DNA of 64,000 nucleotides from Betaproteobacteria bacterium Ga0077540 (GTDB taxonomy: Bacteria; Pseudomonadota; Gammaproteobacteria; Burkholderiales; Methylophilaceae), in the NCBI GenBank assembly GCA_001464125.1, contig LNEP01000011.1, positions 1 through 64,000 of the forward strand. Reading direction: 5' to 3'. The position numbers and the translations under genes were made by a program. Under the pieces are notes generated by a model that worked only from the letters and a program-made list of their open reading frames with translations, was not told where the DNA came from and did no database searches. This document shows, in pieces, positions 1 to 9,033 of this stretch; position 1 is the first letter of the stretch, and every line of letters begins with the position of its first letter.

Positions 1-33
1 AATTTGTTGCTCTGTATATCTGCTCTTCTTCAT
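1..33 (-). CDS. Transposase OrfA, N-terminal 11 codons only (IS3 family)
   Basis: Partial gene running off the left edge. The visible residues are MKKSRYTEQQI, matching the conserved start of the helix-turn-helix OrfA protein of IS3-type elements, which binds the terminal repeats and is fused to OrfB by frameshifting. The ribosome site AGGAGTGG lies a few bases upstream. It is too short to assign a subgroup. Confidence 0.6.
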   Translation of the reverse strand, partial: MKKSRYTEQQI

Positions 34-64
34 TTCGCCACTCCTAAAAGTGGACTTTATTTCA
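1..64 (-). mobile_element. End of an IS3-family insertion sequence, cut by the window edge
   Basis: On the minus strand a start codon at 33 with a good ribosome site (AGGAGTGG) opens a frame reading MKKSRYTEQQI, the typical first residues of IS3-family OrfA transposases. The likely element end is the TGA at 64-62, because IS3 ends usually begin with TG and this base run also supplies the stop codon of the interrupted upstream gene. The other end, the target duplication and OrfB lie outside the window, so subgroup and exact terminus are not settled. Confidence 0.6.
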
Positions 65-859
65 ATTTAGATTGGTAGCGCAAGTGGGGAGCAGGTCACT
101 GCTACCAAATGATTGGTCAATATAACCACCAATACGCAATTGTTCTGAGGGTTGGTAAGCAAGAATAAGAGCGCCGACATTAGCGTCAAACCCATGGCTA
201 TCTGCTTTTGTGTCAACAAATGAAACGCAAGCATTGTTTTGATCAAACTGGGTGCAGTCAAAGTTTAACCCTTGCGCAATTTTAGCAGACTGAAGGTTGA
301 ACGCTTGCTTGAGTGCAATGGCGTTACGCATCATTGAAAATCGAGTATCTTGGCTTGAAGCTAAAGTTTGAGCTGCCGCAACTTGGCCAGCAGCCAATGG
401 CACTAGACTTGCCCAAGTATAGTTTTGTAAAGTGTTGTTGTCTGGATTCTCAACGACGTTAGCCGTAATGGAGTCACCATTAGAGTAGCCAGCGGATGGT
501 GTAATGACATTGCCAAAGAAGCCGCTACCTACGTAAAAAATCACATCATTGCCCAATGCGGTGATGGTGCCAGTATTGTGAATCACACGATCCAACGTAT
601 TGTTGCTGTTGTATAAACCTAAGCCATAATCACCATTGCCGTTATCTATAAACTGAAAATATTGACCAGGTTGCGTATTGACGGTCACAAAATTGGAATC
701 AAATGGTGCAATAAAATTGGATGCATTGAGCACCCCGTTATTAATTGTATATTGCACATCGAAAATTTGATTGGACCCAAATCTACCGTCAGTGATGTTA
801 GCTAAAGCACACACAGGTAAAAGACAAAAGATGGTTATTATTCGTATTAGCAGCTTCAA
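62..859 (-). pseudogene. Autotransporter-type surface protein, truncated by the IS element
   Basis: The 265 codons begin with a clear signal peptide (MKLLIRIITIFCLLPVCALA). A Gly/Asn/Ser/Thr-rich middle follows, and then a segment (GALILAYQPSEQLRIGGYID) that resembles the start of an autotransporter beta-barrel. The barrel needs roughly 250 more residues, but the frame ends at the IS boundary with a stop apparently supplied by the element. The protein would be exported to the periplasm but could not insert in the outer membrane as it stands. The remaining part may lie beyond the IS, outside the window. What the intact protein bound is unknown. Confidence 0.6.
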
Positions 860-964
860 AACAAATTCCTTATTTCACAACAAAACGCAGGTTGAACTCA
901 CTAGCGAGATAAAAGATATCGCCATAGCTAATTTACGTCTGGTTCTAAGGAAACTTTAAATTTG

Positions 965-1005
965 ATTGGTTGAGAGGGAATTTTGGCTAATGTTAATCAA
1001 CCAAT
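965..1005. repeat. Inverted repeat in the intergenic stretch 860-1095
   Basis: ATTGGTTGA at 965-973 is repeated in perfect reverse complement at 997-1005, with 23 bases between. No T-run follows on either strand, so it is a weak terminator at best; it could be a regulatory site for the autotransporter remnant. The rest of 860-1095 holds no gene I can support. Confidence 0.3.
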
Positions 1006-1095
1006 TTGCCATGCAAGTGCAACGTACTGCTGTGGCAATAATGAAAAAAGAGAAGAATGGTTACGAATCTAGCGATGAGAATTGCTGTTGAGTAA

Positions 1096-2334
1096 TTAAA
1101 ACCACCACCACGCCAACCACACGGCTGCAATTTGAATGCACAAACCTGCAATGACATAAACCGCAAATAATCGCGACCCACTCACAACAGCCATGATGGA
1201 TTTAGAAACACTGTTGACAGTAAGTGCAACCAAAATAGGGATGACGGCTTGCTGAGTGCTTATAGCATCTGTCAGCGTTAAGGTTGTGACAGAAATGGCG
1301 GCAGCATGCACGTCGACCAGCCCTGCGACCGCGGAGGCCATGATCAAACCCGCTTGACCAAACCACACTTTTAATCCAGCCGCAGCAATCAGCACAATCG
1401 CTATCACACAGGCAAACTTCAATGCACTCACTAAACTAAAGGCATTGGTGGAAGATGTCGAAGCGGTTGTTTGATTGCGATAAGAGCGCAGTGTAATGAT
1501 GCCGCCGTAAAGCGCGATGGAGACAGCACCAAATATAAGAGGCCACAACAATGGCTTAAGCGTGGCTGGGTGAATGGCGATGAGCAGTAACGCTAATTGT
1601 GCAATGGTGGATAAACTAGACAACAGCGCACCGGCTGCGGCAGCGCTAGTGAGTTCATGTGCGGCCTTTGCTCTAGCCCCCATACTGCCTATGGTGGCAA
1701 CACTTGAGATAAAGCCAGAGATAAGGCCGACGATGGGTAAGCCAATGCGCCCACCTAATAATCTGAGTGCGATATGGCTAATGGCGCCAATCAGCATGAC
1801 AAAAATCACAATCAGCCACAAGTATCGCAAATTAATCGCTGCAAACGGTCCGATAAATTGGTTGGGAACAATCGGCAAAATAATCAGAGTGGCCGCAGCA
1901 AGAATCAATAAATCATTCAGCTCGGCTTGGGTGATGACGTGTTTCACAAAGCCATGCATAGGGGCTTTGGCGGCCAGAAGTATGGCAAGCATGACGCCTA
2001 AGGCGGCTGCCAGCGCCATATCTGATATGGCTAAACTGCCTAATATGACGGTTAGAACTAATGCGATTTCAGTAGTGAGACCCGGGTCTTGGTTGCTGCG
2101 AGAATAATACGAGGTGGCGGTGAACACAATCACACCAAACACCACCACGAATAACAGCCACTCATAGAGCATGATGCTGACGCCACCTAGCATGGCAGCA
2201 ATCGCGAAAGTGCGTATCCCTGCAGGCGAGCGGTCTGGACCACTGCCTTTACTGCGTTCACGCTCAGCGCCAATCAGCAAGCCAATGCCTAGCGCTACTA
2301 CCAAATTTAGCCAAAGTGGATTCAAGTCGTGCAT
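1096..2334 (-). CDS. MgtC/SapB and DUF4010 family inner-membrane protein
   Basis: A 412-residue, highly hydrophobic protein. The N-terminal 135 residues look like the MgtC/SapB domain (GLLIGAERERSKG followed by AGIRTFAIAAMLGG and several membrane helices). The C-terminal part from about residue 170 has another six or so membrane segments and fits the DUF4010 domain. Proteins of this layout are common in proteobacteria; MgtC domains are linked to Mg2+ limitation and acid stress, but the function of the long fusion form is not known. No ribosome site is obvious at the start. It stands alone, 32 bases downstream of yaeQ on the same strand. Confidence 0.8.
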   Translation of the reverse strand: MHDLNPLWLNLVVALGIGLLIGAERERSKGSGPDRSPAGIRTFAIAAMLGGVSIMLYEWLLFVVVFGVIVFTATSYYSRSNQDPGLTTEIALVLTVILGSLAISDMALAAALGVMLAILLAAKAPMHGFVKHVITQAELNDLLILAAATLIILPIVPNQFIGPFAAINLRYLWLIVIFVMLIGAISHIALRLLGGRIGLPIVGLISGFISSVATIGSMGARAKAAHELTSAAAAGALLSSLSTIAQLALLLIAIHPATLKPLLWPLIFGAVSIALYGGIITLRSYRNQTTASTSSTNAFSLVSALKFACVIAIVLIAAAGLKVWFGQAGLIMASAVAGLVDVHAAAISVTTLTLTDAISTQQAVIPILVALTVNSVSKSIMAVVSGSRLFAVYVIAGLCIQIAAVWLAWWWF

Positions 2335-2366
2335 GAATCTAGTATGCCTAAACTTATTGAAGATGG

Positions 2367-2900
2367 CTATGACATGAGAATAACCGGTGTGATATCAAAG
2401 CTGCCGGTATCATGCCCAACCAAAATTTGCCCATCTTGAATGGTGCAGTTGATATTCATATTGCGGGTGCAGGCCTGCGCCAGCGCTTCCGTATCCGGTA
2501 GATTAATCACAGTGAGGTGATTAAGTTTAAGCAAGGCTTTACTGTTTTGGGCCCACCACATATCGGCTACCCTGCCGCCATACAGCACCACCGCCACTTT
2601 TTGCGCTCGTCCGCAGGCTTTGCGAATTTCACGCTCATCCGGCAAACCGACATTGACCCATAACTCAATCGCGCCGGTCAGATCTTTTTGCCATAAATCT
2701 GGCTCATCGTCCTCACTTAACCCTTTACCAAAACTGAGTGATTCGTTAGCAAACAAAGCAAAAGCCATTAGACGTACCATCAAGCGTTCTTCAGTTTCGG
2801 AGGGGTGTCTGGCCAAAGTAAGGCTGTGCTGGGCATAGTAATGCCTGTCCATATCCGCAATTTGTAGTTCAGCTTTATAAATAGTGGATTTAAGTGCCAT
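2367..2900 (-). CDS. YaeQ family protein
   Basis: The frame is open to 2960, but the family N-terminus (MALKSTIYKAELQIADMDRH) begins at 2900, giving 177 residues, the normal YaeQ length. Conserved blocks are visible: LTLARHPSETEERLMVRLMA, LSEDDEPDLW, WVNVGLPDEREIRKACGRA and TIQDGQILVG. YaeQ has a PD-(D/E)XK nuclease-like fold; in enterobacteria it was first noted as a high-copy suppressor of rfaH, and no biochemical role is firmly established. The gene precedes the MgtC/DUF4010 gene on the same strand and may be transcribed with it. Confidence 0.9.
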   Translation of the reverse strand: MALKSTIYKAELQIADMDRHYYAQHSLTLARHPSETEERLMVRLMAFALFANESLSFGKGLSEDDEPDLWQKDLTGAIELWVNVGLPDEREIRKACGRAQKVAVVLYGGRVADMWWAQNSKALLKLNHLTVINLPDTEALAQACTRNMNINCTIQDGQILVGHDTGSFDITPVILMS

Positions 2901-3088
2901 GCCAGTCCAACAAAAAAATGAAGTGGTGAAATGATACAGGCAAATGCTTAATAGAAACACACAAGTTAAAAACCAAGAATAAAGCCAGCAAAACCACTCT
3001 ATTTAAAAGAGTGATTGTCATTGCTCAAGCGTACGATAAGCATATCTAGAAGTCTCTAAACGCTCGTGTAACGAATTAGGTGGAAAAC

Positions 3089-4303
3089 ATGGAAGAACAA
3101 ACATTTATTGGGCGCCAGCCTGTCATGGATGCTAAACAGCAAATCATTGGCTATGAATTTTTCTTTAGGCACAGTGCAGATGCAGAAGCAGCGGTGTTTG
3201 AAGCAGATATTAAAAACTGCGCCAGTGTGCTCTTATCGACCATCGATCAAATGCACGATGAATGGAAATTAGGTGAAAAACTTGCATTCATCAATGTAAA
3301 TGGAGAGATGCTGGCGAGCGAGTTGCTAGAGTTAATGCCACCGGAGAAAACGGTGCTGGAAATTTTGCGTCATGTTGAAGTGAACGCCGCGGTCATTGCA
3401 CGCTGTGAAGAATTGAAAAAACTGAAATACAAAATTGCATTAGATAACCCACATTTAAGCAACGCGCCAGATGCCCTTGCGAAACTAGCAGACTATATTA
3501 AGATTGATTTCCAAAGTGTAGATACTGCCAGTGCGATTAAGCTATATAGACACTACAACGATTCATCGGTAAAGCTGGTGGCCGAAAAGCTCGAAACCTA
3601 TGAGCAATTTAAAGCTTGTCAGGAGATTGGTTTTAAATGTTACCAAGGCTATTATTTTTCTAAACCAGAAACCATTACTGCTAAAGTCATCAACCCATCG
3701 TTTGACAGCGTGCTGCATATCTTAAATTTAGTTAGCCAAGATGCCGATAATGACGTGATTGAAGCAGGCTTTAAGCGCGATGTGACTCTATCTTTTAAAT
3801 TATTACGCTACATTAACTCGGTCGGCTTTGGCCTTTCATGTGAGGTACAGTCGCTCAATCATGCGTTTTCAATTTTAGGCAGAAATCAGTTGTATCGCTG
3901 GTTGACCCTACTCATGGTCACCGCAGGCAATAACTCAACGTCGCCAGTATTAATGAAAACCTCCATCACTCGTGGCCGCTTAACAGAGTTATTAGGTGAA
4001 GGTTATTTTGAAAAACGTGATCGTGATAATTTATTCATCGTAGGTGTGTTCTCGCTGCTAGATGCCATCTTGAAAATGCCTATGGACGCAGTGCTGGAAA
4101 AATTGCAGTTGCCAGAATCCATTACCGATGCGTTGAATAATCGTGAAGGTATATATGGCCCGTTTTTAAAGCTGACCGAAGCATGCGAAGGCGCTAACAG
4201 CTCAGAAATTTTGACCCTTGCAGAGTCACTGCAATTAGATGCCGCAAAAGTAAATCAAAGTCATATTGCTGCATTGGCATGGACAGAATCACTGGGTATC
4301 TAA
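3089..4303 (+). CDS. EAL-HDOD signalling protein (YuxH type), EAL part degenerate
   Basis: Residues about 1-200 follow the EAL phosphodiesterase fold (FIGRQPVMDAKQQIIGYEFF) and residues about 205-385 the HDOD fold (LSFKLLRYINSV). The catalytic ExLxR motif of real c-di-GMP phosphodiesterases reads YEFFFRH here and the metal-binding acidic residues are largely absent, so enzyme activity is unlikely. Such proteins usually act as signalling adaptors. A GTG at 3080 would add three residues, but the ATG at 3089 has a good ribosome site (TAGGTGG) and is chosen. A terminator follows. Confidence 0.85.
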   Translation: MEEQTFIGRQPVMDAKQQIIGYEFFFRHSADAEAAVFEADIKNCASVLLSTIDQMHDEWKLGEKLAFINVNGEMLASELLELMPPEKTVLEILRHVEVNAAVIARCEELKKLKYKIALDNPHLSNAPDALAKLADYIKIDFQSVDTASAIKLYRHYNDSSVKLVAEKLETYEQFKACQEIGFKCYQGYYFSKPETITAKVINPSFDSVLHILNLVSQDADNDVIEAGFKRDVTLSFKLLRYINSVGFGLSCEVQSLNHAFSILGRNQLYRWLTLLMVTAGNNSTSPVLMKTSITRGRLTELLGEGYFEKRDRDNLFIVGVFSLLDAILKMPMDAVLEKLQLPESITDALNNREGIYGPFLKLTEACEGANSSEILTLAESLQLDAAKVNQSHIAALAWTESLGI

Positions 4304-4362
4304 AGCTGATTACCTATGTGTGATGGAATAAATTAGCAGCTCAATCCGCGAGCGATCAATTT

Positions 4363-4385
4363 AAGGGGCTACTCAGCCCCTTTTT
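4363..4385 (+). terminator. Rho-independent terminator after the EAL-HDOD gene
   Basis: AGGGGCT and AGCCCCT form a 7-bp stem around the loop ACTC, followed by five T residues. It lies 60 bases downstream of the EAL-HDOD stop codon. Confidence 0.8.
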
Positions 4386-4464
4386 AATGCTCAATGGATT
4401 CACAACTTATTTTTTACAATATATATCAAATACATAAGCGCTAAGTTGCTTTACACTAGCGCCT

Positions 4465-5988
4465 ATGTTGAAATCCCTGCAACAATTTCATGCTCGTTAC
4501 AGACATACCCTGCGTTCCCTTGGTAGGTTTTTAATCTACTTCGTTGCATTTTTTCTGGCTGCACTGGCGTATTGGGTAGGTGATAATTTTGGTGAGCCAC
4601 CACTAGAACAAGTGCTTTACCACTTGCAGTTTGGCATGAGTGGTTTGGTAGATACCGATGTCGCACTCATCCACAGTTTTTTGCAAACTTGTTTGGTTTG
4701 GCCAATCGGCTTAGCGCTACTCATTGTGTTAATAGATACTGCCATGGCCCTATTTTTAAGCCATACCCATCAGCATTACTTTTTGGCGAAAATGGCCGGC
4801 AAGCTCAATATTCATCTGATCAAGGGGGTGTATTGGGTGATTGGGCATCGCGCACCGGCCTATGTGTTGGTGGCGGCTATGATTTATTTCGGCATGCAAT
4901 TTTCAGTGCTGGCGTTTATCCATCATCAGTTTGGTGATGATTATTTTTCTGCACACTATGTCTATCCAGAAAAGGTAGAAATTCAAGCAAAATCCCCCAA
5001 GAATCTGGTGCTGATTTATGTGGAAAGCTTAGAAAATAGCTACAAAGATAAAACCCTCTTTGGCGATAATTTACTCGCCAAACTAGATGCACTGGGTGGG
5101 GAGAGTTTTAGCCAATTTAGGCAAGCGCCCGGCACCGGTTGGACCATTGCCGGCATTACTGCAACGCAATGCGGCTTACCGCTCAAAAGCGTGAGTTTGT
5201 ACGATGGCAATGGCGTGGGCGAGAACATCAAAAGCTTTTTACCTCGCGCGGTGTGCCTAGGCGATATTCTGCACAAATTTGGCTACTACAATGTGTATAT
5301 GGGCAGTGACGCACTGCCCTTTTCCGGCAAAGGTAAGTTTTTTCAAGACCATCATTACGATGAGGTCTATGGGCGAGATGAGTTGAAAGGTAACTTAAGT
5401 AAGCAACAAATGAATTATTGGGGCTTGTACGACGATGCCTTGCTTAAGCATGCAAAAGACAAGCTCACTCAACTCCACAAACGCAAACAGCGTTTTAACT
5501 TGGTGTTCACCACTATTGATACCCACGGTCCAGATGGTTATTACTCCAACACCTGCAAACAACGTGGCGCACAAAACTTTGCCGATATTGTGGAGTGTAC
5601 GTCAGGTAATGTGGCTGAATTTGTGCGCTGGATGCAAAAGCGTGGCTACCTAAAAGATACGCAGGTGGTGATATTGGGCGACCATTTGGCTATGGAAAAT
5701 CCGTTGTCAGAAAAGATATATATCATCCAACAACGCACCATTTATAATCAATTTATCTCGCAGCCACCCATCCAAAAAAATCGGGACGAAGTATTACATT
5801 TTGATATGTATCCCACCATAATTGAGTTTTTAGGGTTTAATGTGGTGGGTGGGCGTTTAGGCCTAGGCTACAGCGCTATAAGTAATCAAGTACCAGCGCC
5901 AAATGCCAGTTTCGAGGAAATGGAAGAAAACCTGCTCAACAACTCCGAGCAATATTTAGATTTGTGGAAACCCAAAACAACCCCTTAG
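4465..5988 (+). CDS. LTA synthase / phosphoglycerol transferase (OpgB-like) membrane enzyme
   Basis: A 507-residue protein with several membrane helices in the first 150 residues (about 22-38, 69-93, 118-140, 148-158) and a periplasmic sulfatase-fold domain. Metal and nucleophile motifs of the LTA synthase/OpgB group are present: VLIYVESLENSY, the nucleophile threonine region GTGWTIAGITATQCG, TTIDTHGPDG and VVILGDHLAM. The closest fit is transfer of phosphoglycerol (or phosphoethanolamine) groups to periplasmic glucans or envelope glycans; the donor and acceptor cannot be told from sequence. ettA follows after 22 bases on the same strand, so the two may share a transcript. Confidence 0.8.
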   Translation: MLKSLQQFHARYRHTLRSLGRFLIYFVAFFLAALAYWVGDNFGEPPLEQVLYHLQFGMSGLVDTDVALIHSFLQTCLVWPIGLALLIVLIDTAMALFLSHTHQHYFLAKMAGKLNIHLIKGVYWVIGHRAPAYVLVAAMIYFGMQFSVLAFIHHQFGDDYFSAHYVYPEKVEIQAKSPKNLVLIYVESLENSYKDKTLFGDNLLAKLDALGGESFSQFRQAPGTGWTIAGITATQCGLPLKSVSLYDGNGVGENIKSFLPRAVCLGDILHKFGYYNVYMGSDALPFSGKGKFFQDHHYDEVYGRDELKGNLSKQQMNYWGLYDDALLKHAKDKLTQLHKRKQRFNLVFTTIDTHGPDGYYSNTCKQRGAQNFADIVECTSGNVAEFVRWMQKRGYLKDTQVVILGDHLAMENPLSEKIYIIQQRTIYNQFISQPPIQKNRDEVLHFDMYPTIIEFLGFNVVGGRLGLGYSAISNQVPAPNASFEEMEENLLNNSEQYLDLWKPKTTP

Positions 5989-6010
5989 CATTTAGCAGAA
6001 AGTAATCAAA

Positions 6011-7675
6011 ATGGCTCAATATGTCATGTCTATGCTCCGCGTGAGCAAAATTGTTCCGCCCAAACGTCAAATTATTAAAGACATCTCTTTGTCTTTCTTT
6101 CCGGGTGCCAAAATTGGTTTATTGGGTTTAAACGGAGCGGGTAAATCCACCGTGTTGCGCATCATGGCGGGAGCCGATAAAGAGTTTGAGGGCGAAGTAC
6201 AGCATCTGCCCAATATTTCGATTGGCTATTTGGCGCAAGAGCCGCAGTTAGACCCCAACAAAACCGTGCGTGAAGAAGTGGAGAGCGGCATGGGCGCGGT
6301 GATGGAAGCCAAGCAAAAGCTAGAAGAAATTTATGCTGCGTATGCTGAGCCGGATGCCGATTTTGATAAGTTAGCAGAAGAACAAGCCAAGTATGAAAAC
6401 ATCATTGCCGCCAGTGGGAGTGATGTGGAACATCAATTGGAAATCGCTGCCGATGCCCTACGCTTACCACCATGGGATGCCAAAATTGGTCCACTTTCCG
6501 GTGGCGAAAAGCGTCGCGTGGCCTTATGTAAATTGTTGCTTTCCAAGCCAGATATGCTTTTACTAGATGAGCCTACCAACCACTTGGATGCTGAATCGGT
6601 AGAATGGCTAGAGCAGTTTTTAGTGCGCTTTCCCGGCACTGTGGTGGCGGTAACCCATGACCGCTACTTTTTAGATAATGCCGCGGAATGGATTTTAGAG
6701 CTAGATCGCGGGCATGGCATTCCTTGGAAAGGCAATTACTCCAGCTGGTTAGACCAAAAACAAGAGCGCCTAAAACAAGAAGAATCTGCTGAATCAGCGC
6801 GTCGCAAAGCTTTGAACACTGAGCTGGAGTGGGTCCGCCAAAACCCCAAAGCACGCCAAGCCAAGAGCAAAGCACGTATTGCGCGCTATGAAGAATTAGC
6901 CAGTGCCGAATACCAAAAACGTAATGAGACACAGGAGATTTTCATCCCAGTGGGTGAGCGTTTAGGCGACCAGGTCATTGAATTCAAAAACGTCAGCAAA
7001 GCCTTTGGTGACAGGCTATTGATGGATAACCTCAGCTTTAGCATTCCGCCGGGTGCGATTGTCGGGGTGATTGGCCCCAACGGTGCGGGTAAATCGACAT
7101 TGTTCAAATTGATTACTGGCAAAGAACAGCCGGATAGTGGCGAAGTGAATATTGGCCAAACCGTCAAACTGGCCTATGTAGACCAAAGCCGCGATGCCTT
7201 GAGTGACAGCAAAACCGTGTTTGATGAAATTTCTGGCGGCTCCGATATTCTGCAAGTCGGCCGTTATGAAACGCCAAGCCGTGCCTACATTGGTCGCTTT
7301 AACTTTAAAGGCGGTGACCAGCAAAAAATCGTTGGGCAATTATCTGGCGGTGAGCGTGGGCGCTTGCATTTGGCTAAAACCTTGATTTCTGGCGGTAACG
7401 TATTGTTGCTAGATGAACCGTCTAACGATTTAGATGTAGAAACCTTGCGTGCGCTGGAAGATGCCTTGCTGGAATTTGCCGGCTGCGTCATGGTGATTTC
7501 GCATGATCGCTGGTTCCTCGACCGTATTGCCACGCATATATTGGCGGCTGAAGGTGATTCACAATGGACATTCTTTAACGGCAACTATCAGGAATACGAA
7601 GCGGATAAGAAAAAACGCTTGGGTGAGGAAGGTGCTAAGCCTAAACGTATTCGCTATAGACCGATTACTAGATGA
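6011..7675 (+). CDS. ettA: Energy-dependent translational throttle protein EttA (ABC-F ATPase)
   Basis: A 554-residue soluble protein with two complete ABC domains: Walker [10 protein letters not shown] and GPNGAGKST, signatures [11 protein letters not shown] and [11 protein letters not shown], Walker [12 protein letters not shown] and [11 protein letters not shown]. It has no membrane helices. The linker between the domains is long and basic, and an arm-like insertion lies in the first domain (about residues 95-140), both features of EttA. EttA binds the ribosomal E site and restrains the first elongation step when ATP is low. Length and motif set match the family closely. Confidence 0.95.
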   Translation: MAQYVMSMLRVSKIVPPKRQIIKDISLSFFPGAKIGLLGLNGAGKSTVLRIMAGADKEFEGEVQHLPNISIGYLAQEPQLDPNKTVREEVESGMGAVMEAKQKLEEIYAAYAEPDADFDKLAEEQAKYENIIAASGSDVEHQLEIAADALRLPPWDAKIGPLSGGEKRRVALCKLLLSKPDMLLLDEPTNHLDAESVEWLEQFLVRFPGTVVAVTHDRYFLDNAAEWILELDRGHGIPWKGNYSSWLDQKQERLKQEESAESARRKALNTELEWVRQNPKARQAKSKARIARYEELASAEYQKRNETQEIFIPVGERLGDQVIEFKNVSKAFGDRLLMDNLSFSIPPGAIVGVIGPNGAGKSTLFKLITGKEQPDSGEVNIGQTVKLAYVDQSRDALSDSKTVFDEISGGSDILQVGRYETPSRAYIGRFNFKGGDQQKIVGQLSGGERGRLHLAKTLISGGNVLLLDEPSNDLDVETLRALEDALLEFAGCVMVISHDRWFLDRIATHILAAEGDSQWTFFNGNYQEYEADKKKRLGEEGAKPKRIRYRPITR

Positions 7676-7737
7676 TCAGCTGATTAGGTTGTTATCCCGA
7701 CTTGTCATACTGATGCTATGTCTACGTCGGGATATTG

Positions 7738-8541
7738 CTATTCAGGTTGTTCAATTCGACTTTTATGTGGCGCATTTCTGGTCAGCCTATCCCACAACAC
7801 AGGTGGAATAAACCGCATTAGTCTGGCCACTACCCCCATCTGCCAAGGAATCACCGTATAACGTGTTTGCTTTTCGACGGCGTCAGCAAATTTTCTGGCA
7901 AACACCTCAACCTCCATTAAAAAAGGCATGCTGTAGGTGTTAATGTCCGTCATCGGCGTACGGATATAGCCTGGTGCAACCGTGGTCACAGCAATGTCAT
8001 GATGTTGCATCTCGCTGCGCAGGCTTTCTAAATAAGTCATCGCTGCAGCCTTGCTGGCACTGTAAGCCCCGCTGCCGGGCAGCCCACGGACACCCGCCAC
8101 ACTGGCTACCCCCACTAATTGTGCTTGTGCACCCGTTTTACGAGCTTGCTTCATGGACGTTATAAACGGTTGAAAGGTATGCACCATGCCCATTACATTA
8201 ATATCCATCACCGCTTGAAAGGCAGCGATGTCTTCTAGATATTCGGTCAGTGTGCCACGGCTGACACCGGCATTGGCAATCACAATATTGGGCGTGCCAG
8301 CCTGCTGCATAAAGTCTTGCGCGGCATTTGCTAGGGCTTTGGCATCGCGTACATCGCATGCGTAAACGTAGCATTTGGCTTGATGTTGCTGCATCAACTG
8401 CGTGGCGAGAAATTGTAAGTGCTCACTACGCCTAGCCACAATGCCAATACTCACCCCTGTTTGCTGGTAACGTTTGGCATATTCAATTGCCAACGCTTGG
8501 CCAATGCCGCTAGAAGCGCCGGTAATAAAGATGGTTTTCAT
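7738..8541 (-). CDS. Short-chain dehydrogenase/reductase family protein
   Basis: Classical SDR motifs are present: TGASSGIG cofactor loop at the N-terminus, NAGVSRG, catalytic GVASVAG serine region and YSASK. The C-terminal tail is longer than a minimal SDR. The substrate cannot be read from sequence. The frame is open to 8580, but the SDR fold starts with MKTIFITG at 8541. A good -10 (TATACT, 8555-8550) lies only 8 bases upstream of this ATG and no ribosome site is visible, so the message may be leaderless; a weak -35 (TTGCCC) sits 19 bases further up. Confidence 0.85.
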   Translation of the reverse strand: MKTIFITGASSGIGQALAIEYAKRYQQTGVSIGIVARRSEHLQFLATQLMQQHQAKCYVYACDVRDAKALANAAQDFMQQAGTPNIVIANAGVSRGTLTEYLEDIAAFQAVMDINVMGMVHTFQPFITSMKQARKTGAQAQLVGVASVAGVRGLPGSGAYSASKAAAMTYLESLRSEMQHHDIAVTTVAPGYIRTPMTDINTYSMPFLMEVEVFARKFADAVEKQTRYTVIPWQMGVVARLMRFIPPVLWDRLTRNAPHKSRIEQPE

Positions 8542-8640
8542 AGCGTTATAGTATAAGCGATACCAGCCTGTCGCGGGCAAGGTGCTTAATTGGCGCAGTT
8601 TGGGTTAGAATGTTTTAAAGACAAGGGGGCTTGGTTAACT

Positions 8641-9015
8641 ATGAACTTAGAAAAAGTAATTTTTGGGTTTTTCATCATCTTGGCAATGACGCTAAATTTT
8701 GGCTTTTTTGTCGGAGATATTGATAATCCTAATCATCATCTACACTATGAGTTATACGTTGCAATTGTGGTGAACCTGATTGCCACGATTTTGAAATTTG
8801 GTGATAGAACACAGATTGGCGCCATTCATCTGGCCACAAGCTTGGTAGCGGATATACAGCTGATTGCCGCCGCCATTATTTGGGCAGCTGCAGGTGACAA
8901 TGGTGCAAATCCCGAGGTTATCGTAGGTGTAGTCTCCCTCTCAGGTGGCGCGTTTTTAGCCAATATTACTTCTGTGGTCTTGCTGATTTATGAGACCGTG
9001 ACATTGCGTCGCTAG
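8641..9015 (+). CDS. Small four-helix membrane protein (DUF6394-like)
   Basis: A 124-residue protein that is almost entirely hydrophobic with four predicted membrane helices (about 6-22, 35-55, 65-85, 95-118). I believe it belongs to the small family DUF6394, from its start MNLEKVIFGFFIILAMTLNF, but function is unknown. The frame upstream to 8590 is open; the ATG at 8641 is chosen because the hydrophobic core begins there and an AAGGGGG ribosome-like site lies upstream. The gene is 18 bases ahead of a K+ channel gene on the same strand, so it may be an accessory subunit (inference). Confidence 0.7.
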   Translation: MNLEKVIFGFFIILAMTLNFGFFVGDIDNPNHHLHYELYVAIVVNLIATILKFGDRTQIGAIHLATSLVADIQLIAAAIIWAAAGDNGANPEVIVGVVSLSGGAFLANITSVVLLIYETVTLRR

Positions 9016-9033
9016 CACTGCGGCGGACATTCG

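Noticed and set aside
771-959. Plus-strand frame of 62 codons opposite the autotransporter signal peptide
   Set aside because: Antisense to a clear signal-peptide coding region, and lacks any recognisable motif.
6573-7339. Long minus-strand frames inside ettA
   Set aside because: They are antisense to conserved ABC-F motifs; codon pattern and motifs support the plus strand only.
7693-7744. Inverted repeat TATCCCGAC / GTCGGGATA between ettA and the SDR gene
   Set aside because: The arms are perfect but the loop of 34 bases and the absence of a T-run make it a weak terminator; no other role can be supported.
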